DNA of 64,000 bases from Zhongshania aquimaris (GCF_019312595.1 NZ_JAHWDQ010000001.1:1474788-1538787), one strand, 5' to 3'; positions 1-11,615 are shown, numbered from the stretch's first letter. Notes: generated by a model not told the origin, from the sequence alone. Numbers and translations: made by a program.

Positions 1-742
1 CAGCGGCAAGCAATCTTTCAGCGTGGCGATACGGCACCACCGGATCGTCCCGGCCGTGAATCAGCAACAGTGGCAGCGGTGAAATAGCAGAAATTTCGTC
101 GAGTAAATTCTCTCCTTCGGGCATCGCCCATGCGGCGAGACACTGGAAAGGCCAGGTAAGCCAATTCGACGCCGCAACTTTCTTAGCGATATCAGCGTAG
201 CCGGTAAAACCCGCATCCAGAATTACCCCCGCTAGCGCGGGATACTGTCGCCCGTTACGTGCCACCGCAACACCGGCGAGACTCGCACCAATACTCTGCC
301 CCAATACCACAATTGGCGTATCTGCCAGCGCTTGCTGCGCAGAGAGGTGTTGCAGCGCAGCAAGAATATCCATCTGCGCACCTCGAACACTGGCTTCGCC
401 AGAAGACTGACCATAGCCGCGGTAGTCTATAAGCAACACATTAATACCTCGCGCGGGCAACCAATAGACACTGGCTAAATGAGTACTTATATTTTCAGCA
501 TTGCCGTGGGCAAATAAAACGGTGGCCTCAACTTTACCTTCCGCGGGCAACCACCAGGCACTCACCGTGCCGCCGTCGGCTGTTGTAATTCTGACATCCA
601 CATACGCCAAGCCAACATCGGCTGGGCTGCGAACAAGTTGTTGCTGCGGGAAAAATAGCAAGCTCTCGCACGCGCTAAGCATGAATACAAAAATTAAAAC
701 GAGCACTCGCAAAAAGGACATTCCACGCGCAACTGAGGCCAT
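1..742 (-). CDS. Alpha/beta hydrolase lipoprotein (partial, runs off the window start)
   Basis: The frame is open from 742 to the window edge, so the C-terminus is missing. The N-terminus has a hydrophobic stretch ending in the lipobox LSAC (Cys near residue 25), so the protein should be lipid-anchored. Visible hydrolase signatures are the nucleophile elbow GQSIGAS and the acid loop IHGRDDP; the catalytic His would lie beyond the edge. It resembles the YfhR/Bem46 group of serine hydrolases; the substrate is unknown. The start at 742 overlaps the stop of the upstream DUF4105 gene (TAATG), which suggests translational coupling. A second in-frame ATG at 721 is possible. Confidence 0.8.
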   Translation of the reverse strand, partial: MASVARGMSFLRVLVLIFVFMLSACESLLFFPQQQLVRSPADVGLAYVDVRITTADGGTVSAWWLPAEGKVEATVLFAHGNAENISTHLASVYWLPARGINVLLIDYRGYGQSSGEASVRGAQMDILAALQHLSAQQALADTPIVVLGQSIGASLAGVAVARNGRQYPALAGVILDAGFTGYADIAKKVAASNWLTWPFQCLAAWAMPEGENLLDEISAISPLPLLLIHGRDDPVVPYRHAERLLAA

Positions 743-2595
743 TAAAAATACCGCCGCCATGACAATTCCAATGCCGCGGATTCGCCCGCAAATTCTTTGC
801 GATAATCCACGCTAGCCCGTATCGCCTGATTAGTGCTCAAAGCCAGGTTAGTGCTTAGCGACATACTCTGACGCACGCCTTTGCCAACATCTCGGCCACC
901 ACCAAAGTCCAAATATTGGACACTCAATTCACTTGCCCAGCGATCGCCCTGCCAAAGTAGTCCCGCGCTGACTTTGGGTGCTATACGCAAACGGGTTTCG
1001 GCATCGTCATTGTGTTCCAGGCGTGCGCCGGGAATCACATACGCTATACCGCTCAAAAATTGGCGACTGACGCCCGCACCACCACTCACTCTAGCGACCA
1101 GGCTTTGTTCTGGTGACCCGTCCAAGCGCTCAAGTCCCGCCGCCACCTGCCAGCTAAGCGGCGCAAAAAATTCGTTGCGAGGGGCAAGAGAACGGATCGC
1201 CACTGGGTCGAAACGCTGAAGTCGCAGTGTATCTTCCTGCCAACGGACTTTTAATTGCCCCATCATCAGCGTCGCACCTGGAGGGTATCCGGAAACCACA
1301 TCTAATGCATCGTGATAACTAATTCGCCACTCCATATCGGCATATTGCTGATGTTTGCGCGTCCCGCCAGCCACACCGAACATTGACGTCGAATGACCTA
1401 AGTCTGGCCGCCTAGGTGTGCTCGGCTGCGGTGCTGACTGCACACCATAAGACTGAATTTGACTTAGCAATTTAAGGCTGCGACGTGCCTGCTCTGGCGT
1501 GCGCTGCTCGCGATTGCTGCTGTAGCGCAAATATCGGTAGGCCGCCACTACGAGCTGTTGACGCACAGCTACGCTAAAATTTAAAAAAGCGGGCTGCTCC
1601 AGCACCTGCTCATTGGCAGCCAACTGCAATACCAGTTTGCGCTGCTCCCCATCCAAACCGGCCAATACCGCTTCTAACTCTCTGCGCTTTGACGGCCGAT
1701 AATTTGGCGCTTCCGTCAAGCCACTTTCCACCACCGCTCTCACGGTATCTACTGGCATCGCGGCGTAAGCGAATTGTGATGTTAGATCCAAACCGGGTAG
1801 GGCAACTTCTAGCAGCTCAAGCAAACGGAAAGAACAATTCTCATCGAAGAAATAGTAATCAAAATTAATATTGCGCAGCTCCCAAGTATGAGCCAACAAC
1901 AAATCTATTTGAGCGGCACTCAAAGACAGCGGGTATTCCCAGATATCCCTGTTTTCTAAACGACTGTATTCTTGAATTTTTTCGTAATAGGGCTGCATGC
2001 TAAATAAACCTGGATAGCCGCCTAAAATTCCTCTGTAGGCGTATAACATGCCGTTTTCATCTGGGGGGATACTTGCCGCAAAATTCAAGGCATACGACAG
2101 GAATGCACTCTCGCTGCGCTCTCCCGCCGGATCTAAACGCAGAAAAGTGTGGCCGTACATGGATGAGGGACTATTTAAATAGCTTGCCGCCAAGACCAAA
2201 ACCACGCGCTCAATATCTATTTTGTCGCGCCATTCATTGTATTCACCACAATCGCTAAGCAAGCCTGCCGGTACAAGGTGCTGGCTGTACAACCACAAAT
2301 ATCTTGCTGGAAAGCGGCAGGCGGTTTCAGTCGGTTTTGCCGCGAATGCAGCCAGGCTTGCGTCAAATTCAGCTTTGCGGTTTTGGTCGCCATCCTCCGC
2401 CAGAAAAAACCGCCGATCATCTATATAACTCTTCGTGACTTCTTTAAAAAGTGGCGTTTGCCGCGGGAAATGTAATAGGGCTCGCCACGACGGGCTTTCC
2501 GCCAATGGCAACTCAGACGCGTCTGCATACTGCGAAAATGCAGGCAATGATAAACTCAATAACAGTGTCTGCACTGTTATACGGAATAGGGGCAT
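742..2595 (-). CDS. DUF4105 (Lnb N-terminal domain) periplasmic/outer-membrane protein
   Basis: This 617-residue protein has a cleavable signal peptide (hydrophobic residues about 7-20, then SQYADA). The region around residues 130-160 has the family motif SSMYGHTFLRL, and a later stretch reads YYFFDENCSF; both are characteristic of DUF4105 proteins. The C-terminal third alternates polar and hydrophobic residues and ends in Phe, as in many outer-membrane beta-barrel proteins. The molecular function of the family is not established. It is followed directly by the overlapping hydrolase lipoprotein gene, so the two probably form an envelope-associated operon. Confidence 0.75.
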   Translation of the reverse strand: MPLFRITVQTLLLSLSLPAFSQYADASELPLAESPSWRALLHFPRQTPLFKEVTKSYIDDRRFFLAEDGDQNRKAEFDASLAAFAAKPTETACRFPARYLWLYSQHLVPAGLLSDCGEYNEWRDKIDIERVVLVLAASYLNSPSSMYGHTFLRLDPAGERSESAFLSYALNFAASIPPDENGMLYAYRGILGGYPGLFSMQPYYEKIQEYSRLENRDIWEYPLSLSAAQIDLLLAHTWELRNINFDYYFFDENCSFRLLELLEVALPGLDLTSQFAYAAMPVDTVRAVVESGLTEAPNYRPSKRRELEAVLAGLDGEQRKLVLQLAANEQVLEQPAFLNFSVAVRQQLVVAAYRYLRYSSNREQRTPEQARRSLKLLSQIQSYGVQSAPQPSTPRRPDLGHSTSMFGVAGGTRKHQQYADMEWRISYHDALDVVSGYPPGATLMMGQLKVRWQEDTLRLQRFDPVAIRSLAPRNEFFAPLSWQVAAGLERLDGSPEQSLVARVSGGAGVSRQFLSGIAYVIPGARLEHNDDAETRLRIAPKVSAGLLWQGDRWASELSVQYLDFGGGRDVGKGVRQSMSLSTNLALSTNQAIRASVDYRKEFAGESAALELSWRRYF

Positions 2596-2607
2596 TCTGA
2601 CTCTCGA

Positions 2608-2631
2608 TAAAAAACGGCCCCGAAGGGCCGC
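2608..2631 (-). terminator. Intrinsic terminator after the DUF3015 gene
   Basis: On the minus strand a GC stem CGGCCC/GGGCCG with a TTCG tetraloop is followed by a T6 tract. It lies 20 bases past the stop of the DUF3015 gene and just before the DUF4105 start. Confidence 0.85.
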
Positions 2632-2651
2632 TAGAAACCTTATAAAAAGAT

Positions 2652-3134
2652 TTACGAAACGTATTTAGACAAACGCTGGTCGTCTTTCATAATGGCGAAA
2701 ATAGACGCCATTACTGCATCTGCCTGCACATCAGCAGACGGGAACAGACTATTAAAGTTGTTATGCAGGCTCTCTTTAAACGCCGGACGGTCTTCAGCGC
2801 TGATACCCAGCGATACCGCAACAGCCGTTAAAGCCTCGCCATCACCACGAGCAACATCTTCAGAAAATTCGTCCATGATGGCGCCAACATTAACCATCTT
2901 CTTGCCACCGTAGGTCAGCTGACCATCAGCTGAGCAGCCATTTGTACCGGAGGTCATACCGAAGGTATTGTTACCTGATGTGCCATTTGTAATCGAAGCT
3001 ACAAGGTGCGACGGCAAGCCAGACTGCCCCGCAAATAACATATTGCCCCAACCACAATTAGGGCCACCAGGTGCAACTGCAAAAGATGCGCTAGAGCATG
3101 CCAAAAAAGCGGAAGTGATAAATAATTTTCTCAT
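2652..3134 (-). CDS. DUF3015 family exported protein
   Basis: A 160-residue protein with a clear signal peptide (MRKLFITSAFLACSSASFA). The mature part begins with NCGWGNMLF and continues with ITNGTSGNNTFGMTSGTNGC, the conserved Cys/Gly-rich opening of DUF3015 proteins. The C-terminal half is alpha-helical and predicted periplasmic. The start at 3134 was chosen because GAGGGA lies six bases upstream and the signal peptide begins there; the longer frame adds 14 residues without such signals. It is monocistronic, with its own terminator downstream. Function unknown. Confidence 0.8.
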   Translation of the reverse strand: MRKLFITSAFLACSSASFAVAPGGPNCGWGNMLFAGQSGLPSHLVASITNGTSGNNTFGMTSGTNGCSADGQLTYGGKKMVNVGAIMDEFSEDVARGDGEALTAVAVSLGISAEDRPAFKESLHNNFNSLFPSADVQADAVMASIFAIMKDDQRLSKYVS

Positions 3135-3256
3135 AGTTATTCCCTCGTGGAATTTATAATGTAAAAACTGCACCAAGAGATTAGCACAGCTTTGTCTGCT
3201 GTCTACGACCTAATTTCAATATTATCAAAGATCTATAAATCATCTTTTCGATACGC

Positions 3257-3286
3257 AAAAAAAAGCCCCGCTGAGCGGGGCTTTTT
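3257..3286 (-). terminator. Intrinsic terminator of pnp (bidirectional)
   Basis: AGCCCCGC / TGA / GCGGGGCT stem flanked by A8 on one side and T5 on the other, so it can act on either strand. It lies 19 bases past the pnp stop. Confidence 0.9.
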
Positions 3287-3304
3287 CGCAAAAGGATTTA
3301 CGCC

Positions 3305-5437
3305 TTACTCAGCGCTTTGTCCACTCGCCTCGTCAACAACTTCTTTACTGTCAGCAACAGCTTCTTTGATAGACAGCTTGATACGACCGCGGGCATCAAC
3401 ATCCAGCACTTTAACCTGAACATCTTGGCCTTCTTTCAGGTAATCGCTCACGCTCTCTACACGCTCGTCAGAGATCTGAGAGATGTGCACAAGACCGTCT
3501 TTACCCGGAAGAATTGTGACGAAGGCGCCAAAGTCTACGATACGAGCAACTTTACCCGTGTAGATTGCGCCGACTTCCGCTTCAGCAGTGATAGCTAAAA
3601 TACGGTTTACTGCATCATCGCGTGATGCTGCATCAGAACCGTATACGCGAACTGTACCGTCGTCTTCGATATCGATTTGCGCACCGGTTTCTTCGCACAT
3701 ACTGCGAATAGTTGCGCCGCCTTTACCGATAATGTCGCGAATTTTGTCAGAATCGACTTTCATCACGTGCATGCTTGGCGCGTTATCAGAAACACCGCTA
3801 CGTGACGTAGCAAGAACTTGATTCATTTGGCCAAGAATGTGCAAACGAGCTTGCTGTGCCTGCTCAAGGGCGACTTCCATGATCTTCTGGGTAATACCCT
3901 CGATCTTGATGTCCATCTGCAGAGCAGTAATACCATCAGCAGTACCCGCTACTTTAAAGTCCATATCGCCAAGGTGATCTTCATCGCCAAGGATGTCGGT
4001 TAGAACAGCAAAGCGCTCGCCTTCCTTAACCAGACCCATCGCGATACCGGCAACTGGTGCTTTTAACGGTACGCCAGCATCCATCAATGACAGGCTGCCT
4101 ACACAGACAGAGGCCATTGAGCTTGAACCGTTTGATTCGGTAATTTCCGATACCACACGAATGGTATATGGGAATTCTTCAGCAGTTGGCAGAACTGCTT
4201 CCAAGCTGCGGCGCGCCAAACGGCCGTGACCAATTTCACGACGACCGGTGCTACCCATACGACCACACTCACCTACTGAATAGGGAGGGAAATTGTAGTG
4301 CAGCATGAAGTTATCTTTAAACTCGCCCGCCAAGGCATCAACAAACTGCGCATCACGGGTAGTACCCAATGTCGCAACGCCGATAGCCTGGGTTTCACCG
4401 CGGGTAAACAACGCAGAACCATGAGCCTTGCCAAGTACGCCAACTTCAACATTAATTGGACGAACAGTGCGGCCATCGCGGCCATCAATACGTGGTTCGC
4501 CATTTAAAATACGCTGACGAACAATTTGCTTTTCTAACTTAGCAAATACACCGCGAACATCATCGGCGCTGTATTGTGCATCGTCGCCAGTAGCCAATTC
4601 AGCGATAGCTTGATTGCGCAACTCGCCAACTTTAGCGTAGCGTTCCATTTTATCTGTAACGCGATAGGCGTCGCCCAAGCCCGCTTTGTAACCGCCGGCT
4701 ACAGCGCCTAATAATGCCGTATTTTCTTCAGCTGGCTGCCAATCCCAAGCTGGCTTACCCGTTTCAGCGGCCAACTCTTTGATCGCTTGCACGGCTGCTT
4801 GCATCTCTTGGTGTGCGTACAGTACCGCACCCAACATTTGGTCTTCAGTTAGTTGCTGTGCCTCTGACTCAACCATTAATACGGCGTCTTGAGTTCCAGC
4901 AACAACCATGTCCAACAAGCTAGCGTTTAACTGCTCATAGCTTGGGTTGAGAATGTAACCATCTTCAGCGGTAAAGCCAACGCGCGCCGCACCCACTGGC
5001 CCAGCAAAGGGAACACCAGAAATAGCTAATGCCGCAGAGGTACCAATTAATGCGGCGATATCTGGGTCATTTGCTTTGTCTGCAGACATAACCGTACAGA
5101 TAACCTGTACTTCATTCTGGAAGCCTTTAGGAAACAGCGGGCGAATTGGGCGGTCGATCAGACGAGAGGTTAATGTCTCTTTTTCTGATGGACGCGCTTC
5201 GCGCTTGAAGAAACCACCAGGAATCTTACCAACAGCGTAAGTACGCTCTTGGTAGTGAACTGATAGCGGGAAAAAGTCTTGACCAGGCTTAGCAGATTTT
5301 GCTGCTACAACCGTACACAAAACCTGAGTGTTATCGATAGTAACCAGTACCGCACCAGTAGCTTGTCTGGCAATTCGGCCGGTCTCCAGGGTGACAGTCT
5401 GGCTGCCCCACTGGAATGTTTTAGTAACGGGATTCAC
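3305..5437 (-). CDS. pnp: Polyribonucleotide nucleotidyltransferase (PNPase)
   Basis: The 710-residue protein has the full PNPase layout: two RNase PH-like domains separated by a helical linker, a KH domain ([13 protein letters not shown], near residue 560) and a C-terminal S1 domain ([13 protein letters not shown], near 625). It degrades RNA 3'-5' phosphorolytically and normally works with RNase E in the degradosome. The start codon is GTG at 5437, preceded by GGGAGG. It follows rpsO with a GC-rich hairpin between them, as in E. coli and Pseudomonas, where pnp mRNA is autoregulated via RNase III cleavage; such regulation here is inferred from position only. Confidence 0.98.
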   Translation of the reverse strand: MNPVTKTFQWGSQTVTLETGRIARQATGAVLVTIDNTQVLCTVVAAKSAKPGQDFFPLSVHYQERTYAVGKIPGGFFKREARPSEKETLTSRLIDRPIRPLFPKGFQNEVQVICTVMSADKANDPDIAALIGTSAALAISGVPFAGPVGAARVGFTAEDGYILNPSYEQLNASLLDMVVAGTQDAVLMVESEAQQLTEDQMLGAVLYAHQEMQAAVQAIKELAAETGKPAWDWQPAEENTALLGAVAGGYKAGLGDAYRVTDKMERYAKVGELRNQAIAELATGDDAQYSADDVRGVFAKLEKQIVRQRILNGEPRIDGRDGRTVRPINVEVGVLGKAHGSALFTRGETQAIGVATLGTTRDAQFVDALAGEFKDNFMLHYNFPPYSVGECGRMGSTGRREIGHGRLARRSLEAVLPTAEEFPYTIRVVSEITESNGSSSMASVCVGSLSLMDAGVPLKAPVAGIAMGLVKEGERFAVLTDILGDEDHLGDMDFKVAGTADGITALQMDIKIEGITQKIMEVALEQAQQARLHILGQMNQVLATSRSGVSDNAPSMHVMKVDSDKIRDIIGKGGATIRSMCEETGAQIDIEDDGTVRVYGSDAASRDDAVNRILAITAEAEVGAIYTGKVARIVDFGAFVTILPGKDGLVHISQISDERVESVSDYLKEGQDVQVKVLDVDARGRIKLSIKEAVADSKEVVDEASGQSAE

Positions 5438-5477
5438 GGAGTAATTCCTCCCAAATATGGGTTATATAAAGTAATAA

Positions 5478-5496
5478 GGGGGCCACCAAGGCCCCC
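5478..5496 (-). terminator. Hairpin between rpsO and pnp
   Basis: Perfect 7-bp stem GGGGGCC/GGCCCCC with a five-base loop 15 bases after the rpsO stop. The T tract is poor (TTATTAC), so it is probably a leaky terminator or processing site that adjusts pnp expression relative to rpsO. Confidence 0.6.
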
Positions 5497-5511
5497 TCAC
5501 TTATTCTTGTT

Positions 5512-5781
5512 TTAGCGACGCAGACCGAGACGTTTGATCAATTTAACGTAACGCTCTTGGTCTTTACGTTTCAGATAATCCAGCAATTTACGACGCTGGT
5601 TTACCATACGAATCAAACCACGACGTGAGTGGTGATCCTTTTTGTGGCCTTCAAAGTGGCCTTGTAGTTTATTGATGTTAATGGTCAACAACGCGACCTG
5701 TACTTCTGGTGAACCAGTATCGCCTTCGGCAGTCTGGTAGTCCTTAACAACATCAGCTTTCTCAATAGCAGATAATGCCAT
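5512..5781 (-). CDS. rpsO: 30S ribosomal protein S15
   Basis: 89 residues, the standard S15 length, starting [12 protein letters not shown] and containing the conserved [13 protein letters not shown] and [14 protein letters not shown] segments that contact 16S rRNA helices 20-22. The start at 5781 gives the canonical N-terminus. It sits between truB and pnp in the conserved gammaproteobacterial order. Confidence 0.98.
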   Translation of the reverse strand: MALSAIEKADVVKDYQTAEGDTGSPEVQVALLTININKLQGHFEGHKKDHHSRRGLIRMVNQRRKLLDYLKRKDQERYVKLIKRLGLRR

Positions 5782-5923
5782 CTTCTTTTTCCTCATTACG
5801 AATATGCGTTTATAAATCGAGCCTGACCGTGCATATTTACAGTCAGGTTCGGAAGGAGAGACCGTTTGCCAACACCTTCATTTCTGTTTGCCGAACTAGC
5901 GGCACAAATTCAGCCGCGCATTA

Positions 5924-6850
5924 TCACACAGTTGAGAGCAAACGACGAGGTGTAACACGCCCATCGTCTAAAATTTCACCAATTCCGAGGAATTTTTGCT
6001 CCTCACTTAGCAATACTACCATACCGGAGGTAGGTGCAGCGGCGACTTGAACCGGCTGCCCCTGCATCAAGTAGTGGGCGGCGGTTTCACCCAAACTCAG
6101 CTGTGGAATATGCCCCAGGGCATCAGTTATCGGTAATAACAGCGCATCTAGGCCATCGAAGTCCTCGGCATCTCGCAGCGCTTGTAGAGCCTCTATCGAT
6201 ACCGATTGCGCCTCCATAAACGGACCCGCCTGCAGACGCCGCAAGATGGCGACGTGGCCGCCACATCCAATCGCCGCCCCCAGATCTTCAGCCAATGAGC
6301 GAATATAGGTACCTTTACTGCACCTGACGCGCACGACCGCACGCGCTAGAGGGCCAGGGGTAAACGACTCCAATTCAAACTCGCGAATCGTCACCGGTCG
6401 CGCAGGACGCTCAACAGTAATGCCCTTGCGGGCCAGCTCATAAAGGGGCTTGCCTTCGCGCTTAAGTGCCGAATACATCGGTGGCACCTGCAGGATATCA
6501 CCGCGCAATTTTGCTATTTGGGTTTCTAGTTCTGCGGCGGTGAGATTGGAGGCGTCAACGTCGGCTAAAATTGCACCTTCAGCATCGCCGGTATCCGTTT
6601 TTTGGCCAAAGATGAAGTGACTGCGATACTCTTTATCGGCATCCAGTAAATACTGGGAGAATTTTGTCGCCTCGCCAAAGCAGACAGGCAGTACGCCGGT
6701 CGCCAAAGGATCTAGCGCCCCGGTATGCCCTGCTTTGCTGGCATTATAGATAGCGCGAGCGGTAACCATCGCACCATTAGAAGATTTACCTGGCGGCTTG
6801 TCCAATACCAAAATGCCGTCAACTGACCGGCCTTTACGACGCCTCGCCAA
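5924..6850 (-). CDS. truB: tRNA pseudouridine(55) synthase TruB
   Basis: 308 residues. The N-terminal motif GILVLDKPPGKSSN and the catalytic loop GHTGALDPLATGVLPV (catalytic Asp) identify TruB, which makes the universal pseudouridine 55 in the tRNA T loop. The C-terminal PUA-like part is present. The start is TTG at 6850, five bases after the rbfA stop with GGGGAA upstream, so translation is likely coupled to rbfA. Confidence 0.97.
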   Translation of the reverse strand: MARRRKGRSVDGILVLDKPPGKSSNGAMVTARAIYNASKAGHTGALDPLATGVLPVCFGEATKFSQYLLDADKEYRSHFIFGQKTDTGDAEGAILADVDASNLTAAELETQIAKLRGDILQVPPMYSALKREGKPLYELARKGITVERPARPVTIREFELESFTPGPLARAVVRVRCSKGTYIRSLAEDLGAAIGCGGHVAILRRLQAGPFMEAQSVSIEALQALRDAEDFDGLDALLLPITDALGHIPQLSLGETAAHYLMQGQPVQVAAAPTSGMVVLLSEEQKFLGIGEILDDGRVTPRRLLSTV

Positions 6851-6855
6851 ACCAG

Positions 6856-7242
6856 CTATTCCCCGTCTTCATCCGTGTGACGGCTGCGATCAGCTTCAAC
6901 TGCATCTTGAATAAGCTTGCTGATATGCTGACCGCGATTAACGCTGGTATCGTAATAAAATCGCAGTTGCGGTGTGGTGCGAGCGTTGTTGATTTTAGCA
7001 ACCTGGCTGCGCAAAAAGCCCGCCGCCTTGTTTAACACCGCCAAAGATTCTTTCGCCTCTTCAGCCGTGTTTTTACCCATCACGGTAACGTAAATTTTGG
7101 CATGACTGAGGTCGCGACTGACCTGAGCGTCGATGACACTGACCATGCCAAGACGCGGATCCCTAAGCTCTTTCTGGATAAAACTACCCAGCTCGCGCTT
7201 TAAAAAGTCAGCGATCCGCGCTGTACGGCTAAACTCTTTCAA
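6856..7242 (-). CDS. rbfA: 30S ribosome-binding factor A
   Basis: 128 residues with the KH-like RbfA fold: N-terminal SRTARIADFLKRELG, central KIYVTVMG, and LRFYYDTSVNRG near the end. RbfA helps late maturation of the 16S 5' end and cold adaptation. Its place between infB and truB is the usual one. Confidence 0.97.
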   Translation of the reverse strand: MKEFSRTARIADFLKRELGSFIQKELRDPRLGMVSVIDAQVSRDLSHAKIYVTVMGKNTAEEAKESLAVLNKAAGFLRSQVAKINNARTTPQLRFYYDTSVNRGQHISKLIQDAVEADRSRHTDEDGE

Positions 7243-7270
7243 TTGACTCGCTACTCCGCAACGTCAGCCT

Positions 7271-10036
7271 TTACAGGCTGCGCGCAATTTCCTTCACTTC
7301 GAACACTTCGATTTTGTCGCCTGGGCGCACATCTTTGTAGTTCTTCACGCCGATACCACATTCCATACCGTTCTTAACTTCGGCTGCATCATCTTTAAAG
7401 CGGCGGAGAGACTCCAGCTCGCCCTCATAGATAACAACGTCTGCACGCAGAACACGGATACGCTTGCTGCGGTAAACCGTACCTTCAATAACCATACAAC
7501 CAGCAATATCGCCAAACTTAGGTGACCGGAATACGTCGCGAACCTCGGCAACACCGACGATTTCCTCACGCATTTCAGGACTCAACATACCTGTTAATGC
7601 CGCGGTGACATCATCAATCACGTCGTAGATTACGCTGTAGTAACGAAGATCAACGCCTTCATTTTCAGCTAGTTTACGTGCACTGGAGTCTGCTCGCACA
7701 TTGAAACCAAACATAACCGCGCCCGACGTTAAGGCAAGGTTTACGTCGGTTTCAGTGATACCACCAACACCAGCAGAAACAATGTTAACGCTAACTTCGT
7801 CGTTACCGATGTCCATTAAGGACGCCTGTAATGCTTCGAGAGAACCGCGAACATCTGTTTTAAGTACCACATTCAGAATACGGCGCTCTGCCGACTCCAT
7901 GCTTTCAAACATACGGTCGAGTTTAGCCGCTTGCTGACGTTTAATACGCTGCTCGCGATCGCGCACTTGGCGGAAGTCTGCGACTTCACGGGCGCGCTTG
8001 TCGTTCTCAACGACAACAAAGCTATCGCCTGCGTCTGGCGTGCCATCAAGACCCAAGATCTCTACAGGAATAGACGGACCCGCTTCTTTAACCGGCTTGC
8101 CGTTTTCGTCGAGCATTGCCCGCACGCGACCTGAACACTGGCCAGCAAGAACGATATCGCCTTGGCGCAAGGTACCGCTCTGAATCAGCAGTGAAGCAAC
8201 CGCACCGCGGCCTTTATCCAAGCGAGACTCGATAACCAAGCCCTGCGCCGGCAAATCTGATGCCGCTTTCAACTCAAGCAATTCTGCCTGCAGCAAGACT
8301 GCGTCCAGCAGCTTATCGATACCTTCACCAGTGTGTGCAGATACATGCACAAACTGCGTATCGCCGCCCCACTCTTCGGAAATAACGTCTTTCGCTGAAA
8401 GCTCGTTTTTCACCCGATCTGGATCCGCACCTTCTTTATCCATTTTGTTGACAGCGACCACCAGTGGCACACCCGCCGCTTTCGCGTGGACAATGGCCTC
8501 TTCAGTCTGCGGCATAACACCATCATCGGCAGCCACAACCAGGATCACGATATCGGTGCTCTTAGCACCCCGCGCCCGCATCTGTGTAAATGCAGCGTGA
8601 CCTGGGGTATCAAGGAAGGTAATCATGCCGTGACCGGTTTCAACGTGGTAAGCACCGATGTGCTGAGTGATACCACCCGCCTCACCGCTGGCAACCTTGG
8701 TTTTACGGATATAGTCGAGCAATGAGGTCTTACCGTGGTCAACGTGACCCATCACCGTCACAACAGGCGCTCGCGCTATCATGGTACCAGCACCACGGGC
8801 ACCTAATGTTTCCTCTAGCGCTTCTTCAACTGCATCCTCAGAAACCAACTTCACCGAGTGGCCCATTTCTTCGACCACAAGCTGAGCAGTTTCCTGATCA
8901 ATAGGCTGGTTGATAGTAACCATCAAGCCCATCTTGATCATTTCTTTAATAACTTCGGCAGCTTTCACTTTCATCTGCTGAGCAAGCTCTGCCGCGGTGG
9001 TGGTTTCACCAATATTTACGGCATAAACGATCTTATCTGTCGGCGCTTGGAAAGCATGACGTTGCGCATCGTCTGGTAACTTCAAGGTCTTTTTCTTGCG
9101 ACGACCGCCAAAAGAACCGGCGCCATCTAAATCATCGCGCTTATTGCCACGCGATTTACCACCTTTACGGCGCGGACGATCATCATCGGCAGCGGCATTG
9201 TCGCTTGGTGCGGCGCGACGGTGGTGACGAGGTGCTGGCTTCTCTGCATCACCGGCAGCCTTACCCGCTGGTGCTGCAGCTGGTGCATTTACTGGCGCTT
9301 GAGATTTTGCTTTACGCTTCTCTTCATCACGCTTTTTGTCTGCCAATACTTCGGCGCGGCGCTCTTGAACTCGCTTTTCTTCTTCTTTACGACGCAAAAT
9401 TGCACGCTGGCGAAGAACCTCAGGGTCAACATCTACAACTTCCTCAACCACTTCACGGTATTCATCCGTTTTGTTTGCTGGGGCCGCGACTTGAGCAGGT
9501 ACAGATTCTTCTTTAACAGGAACAGGCTCTGGCGCTTTCTCTTCAGCAACAGGTTCCGGCGCAGGCTCAGGGGTCTTCTCTTCAGCAACTGGCTCAGGGG
9601 CTGCAACTTCCACCTTCGGTTCAGGGGCTGCCTCTACCTCTGCTTGAACTTCAGGCGCCGCCTTAGGAGCCTCAACTTCTGCTGCAGCGTCGGCACGTAG
9701 CCGCTCTTCAGCCGCCGCTTCCGCTGCCATTTCCGCAGGGTCGCGCTTGATATAGGTCCGCTTTTTACGAACTTCGATATTAACCGTTTTCTTACCCGCA
9801 CCTGATCCTGTCTTGAGCGTACTCAAGGTTTTACGCTGCAAGGTTATTTTCTGTGGTGCCTCGGCTGATTCTCCGTGGCTCCGCTTTAAGAAAGTCAGCA
9901 GGGTTTGCTTGTCTTCATCAGACACAGCTTGTCCGGCAGCGCTGTGTGACAGCCCAGCCTCTTTCATTTGCCGCAATAAACGTTCTACAGGCGCGCCAAC
10001 GACTTCGGCAAGCTGGCTCACGGTAACTTCAGCCAT
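7271..10036 (-). CDS. infB: Translation initiation factor IF-2
   Basis: 921 residues. After an N-terminal IF2-N domain comes a long Glu/Pro/Ala/Lys-rich linker (about 110-290) with repeated PEPVAEEK units. It is followed by the second IF2-N domain and the GTPase core with G1 GHVDHGKT (about residue 429), DTPGHAAF and NKMD. Domains II-IV at the C-terminus bind initiator tRNA. The repetitive linker explains several long but spurious open frames on the opposite strand. It follows nusA by 30 bases in the rimP-nusA-infB operon. Confidence 0.98.
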   Translation of the reverse strand: MAEVTVSQLAEVVGAPVERLLRQMKEAGLSHSAAGQAVSDEDKQTLLTFLKRSHGESAEAPQKITLQRKTLSTLKTGSGAGKKTVNIEVRKKRTYIKRDPAEMAAEAAAEERLRADAAAEVEAPKAAPEVQAEVEAAPEPKVEVAAPEPVAEEKTPEPAPEPVAEEKAPEPVPVKEESVPAQVAAPANKTDEYREVVEEVVDVDPEVLRQRAILRRKEEEKRVQERRAEVLADKKRDEEKRKAKSQAPVNAPAAAPAGKAAGDAEKPAPRHHRRAAPSDNAAADDDRPRRKGGKSRGNKRDDLDGAGSFGGRRKKKTLKLPDDAQRHAFQAPTDKIVYAVNIGETTTAAELAQQMKVKAAEVIKEMIKMGLMVTINQPIDQETAQLVVEEMGHSVKLVSEDAVEEALEETLGARGAGTMIARAPVVTVMGHVDHGKTSLLDYIRKTKVASGEAGGITQHIGAYHVETGHGMITFLDTPGHAAFTQMRARGAKSTDIVILVVAADDGVMPQTEEAIVHAKAAGVPLVVAVNKMDKEGADPDRVKNELSAKDVISEEWGGDTQFVHVSAHTGEGIDKLLDAVLLQAELLELKAASDLPAQGLVIESRLDKGRGAVASLLIQSGTLRQGDIVLAGQCSGRVRAMLDENGKPVKEAGPSIPVEILGLDGTPDAGDSFVVVENDKRAREVADFRQVRDREQRIKRQQAAKLDRMFESMESAERRILNVVLKTDVRGSLEALQASLMDIGNDEVSVNIVSAGVGGITETDVNLALTSGAVMFGFNVRADSSARKLAENEGVDLRYYSVIYDVIDDVTAALTGMLSPEMREEIVGVAEVRDVFRSPKFGDIAGCMVIEGTVYRSKRIRVLRADVVIYEGELESLRRFKDDAAEVKNGMECGIGVKNYKDVRPGDKIEVFEVKEIARSL

Positions 10037-10066
10037 TCATCATTCTCCCTAAACGGTACGACTCGC

Positions 10067-11569
10067 TTATTTTGCAGATTCGTCTTCGTCTGCAAACCAC
10101 GGAGCGCGGGCTGTCATAATTAACTCTCCAGCCCGTTCTTCAGTCATGTCTTCAATGTCGAGAAGATCTTCAACAGCCTGCTCGGCCAGATCTTCCATCG
10201 TTACAATGCCACGGCTGGCAAGAATGAAGGCTAGGTGTTTTTCCATGCCATCCATTGTCAATAAATCTTCAGCCGGCTCTGCGCTTTCTAATTTCTCTTC
10301 ACTCGCTATCGCTTGGGTCAACAAGGCGTCTTTCGCACGGGCGCGCAACTCTTGCGCAATGTCCTCGTCGAAACCTTCAATTGACATCATTTCTTCAAGC
10401 GGCACGTAGGCAACTTCTTCCAGTGTTGTGAAGCCTTCTTCTACCAACACCTCAGCAATGTCTTCACCCACATCTAGGGCGTCAACAAAAAAGCTAATTA
10501 CCTGTCCTGATTCCTGCTCGTGTTTAGCACCCATTTCCTCGATGCTCATCACGTTGATTGTCCAGCCAGTTAACTGACCGGCAAGGCGAACATTTTGCCC
10601 CGCACGACCAATGGCTTGCGCGAGATTGTCTTCGGCCACACCCACATCCATGGTGTGGCTATCTTCATCAACGACAATAGACTCGACTTCAGCGGGCGCC
10701 ATTGCATTAATAACCAACTGCGCTGGATTATCGTCCCACAAAATAATATCGACGCGCTCATTACCCAACTCACCAGAAACCGCTTGAACACGCGAACCGC
10801 GCATACCAACGCAAGCGCCGACTGGATCGATACGGCCATCATTTGTCTTTACCGCAATCTTTGCCCGCGAACCCGGGTCGCGAGCGGCGGCGCGAATCTC
10901 AATAACATCTTCAGAAACTTCAGGCACTTCGATCTTGAATAGCTCGATCAGCATTTCAGGGCAGGCGCGGCTCAAAAACAATTGCGGGCCACGCGCTTCT
11001 GGGCGCACATCTGCCAAAATTGCGCGAACGCGATCATTGATCCGAAATACTTCGCGACCAACCAGCTCCTCACGGGGTAATAGAGCTTCGGCATTGTTAC
11101 CTAGATCGACAATAATACTGTCGCGCGTCACCTTCTTCACGGTGCCATTTATAAGCTCGCCAACGCGATCGCGGTATTCATCAACGATTTGTGCGCGCTC
11201 TGCTTCGCGAACTTTTTGCACGATAACTTGCTTGGCGGTTTGCGCAGCAATACGACCAAAACCCACGTTCTCAACGATCTCTTCGTGAGTGTCGCCCGCT
11301 TTTAAATCAGTACTGTACTCATGCGCCTCTTCGATCGTTAGCTGAGTACCCAGCAACGCCATCTCATCGTCAGGCATGACCAACCAGCTGCGAAAAGTCT
11401 GATAATCACCCGTGTTGCGATCTATCACCACACGAATTTCAGAATCTTCGTCATAACGTTTCTTGGCGGCTGTTGCCAATGCCTGTTCAATCGCTTCGAA
11501 AATGATAGTCTTAGAAACACCTTTTTCGTTCGATACGGCCTCAACTACCAGCAATATTTCTTTACTCAT
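10067..11569 (-). CDS. nusA: Transcription termination/antitermination protein NusA
   Basis: 500 residues with an N-terminal RNA polymerase-binding domain, an S1 domain ([19 protein letters not shown]), two KH domains ([15 protein letters not shown] and [15 protein letters not shown]) and two acidic C-terminal helix-hairpin-helix repeats, as in E. coli. NusA controls pausing, intrinsic termination and antitermination. The operon leader carries tandem terminators (see 12086-12172), so NusA may feed back on its own operon. Confidence 0.98.
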   Translation of the reverse strand: MSKEILLVVEAVSNEKGVSKTIIFEAIEQALATAAKKRYDEDSEIRVVIDRNTGDYQTFRSWLVMPDDEMALLGTQLTIEEAHEYSTDLKAGDTHEEIVENVGFGRIAAQTAKQVIVQKVREAERAQIVDEYRDRVGELINGTVKKVTRDSIIVDLGNNAEALLPREELVGREVFRINDRVRAILADVRPEARGPQLFLSRACPEMLIELFKIEVPEVSEDVIEIRAAARDPGSRAKIAVKTNDGRIDPVGACVGMRGSRVQAVSGELGNERVDIILWDDNPAQLVINAMAPAEVESIVVDEDSHTMDVGVAEDNLAQAIGRAGQNVRLAGQLTGWTINVMSIEEMGAKHEQESGQVISFFVDALDVGEDIAEVLVEEGFTTLEEVAYVPLEEMMSIEGFDEDIAQELRARAKDALLTQAIASEEKLESAEPAEDLLTMDGMEKHLAFILASRGIVTMEDLAEQAVEDLLDIEDMTEERAGELIMTARAPWFADEDESAK

Positions 11570-11615
11570 TATCCGCCTCTTTCCGCAGCCGGCTATTTGA
11601 AATCATTAACCCCGA

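Noticed and set aside
9221-9700. 159-codon plus-strand open frame
   Set aside because: It is antisense to the repetitive Glu/Pro/Ala linker of infB; the product is Phe/Arg/Leu-rich low complexity with no start signal.
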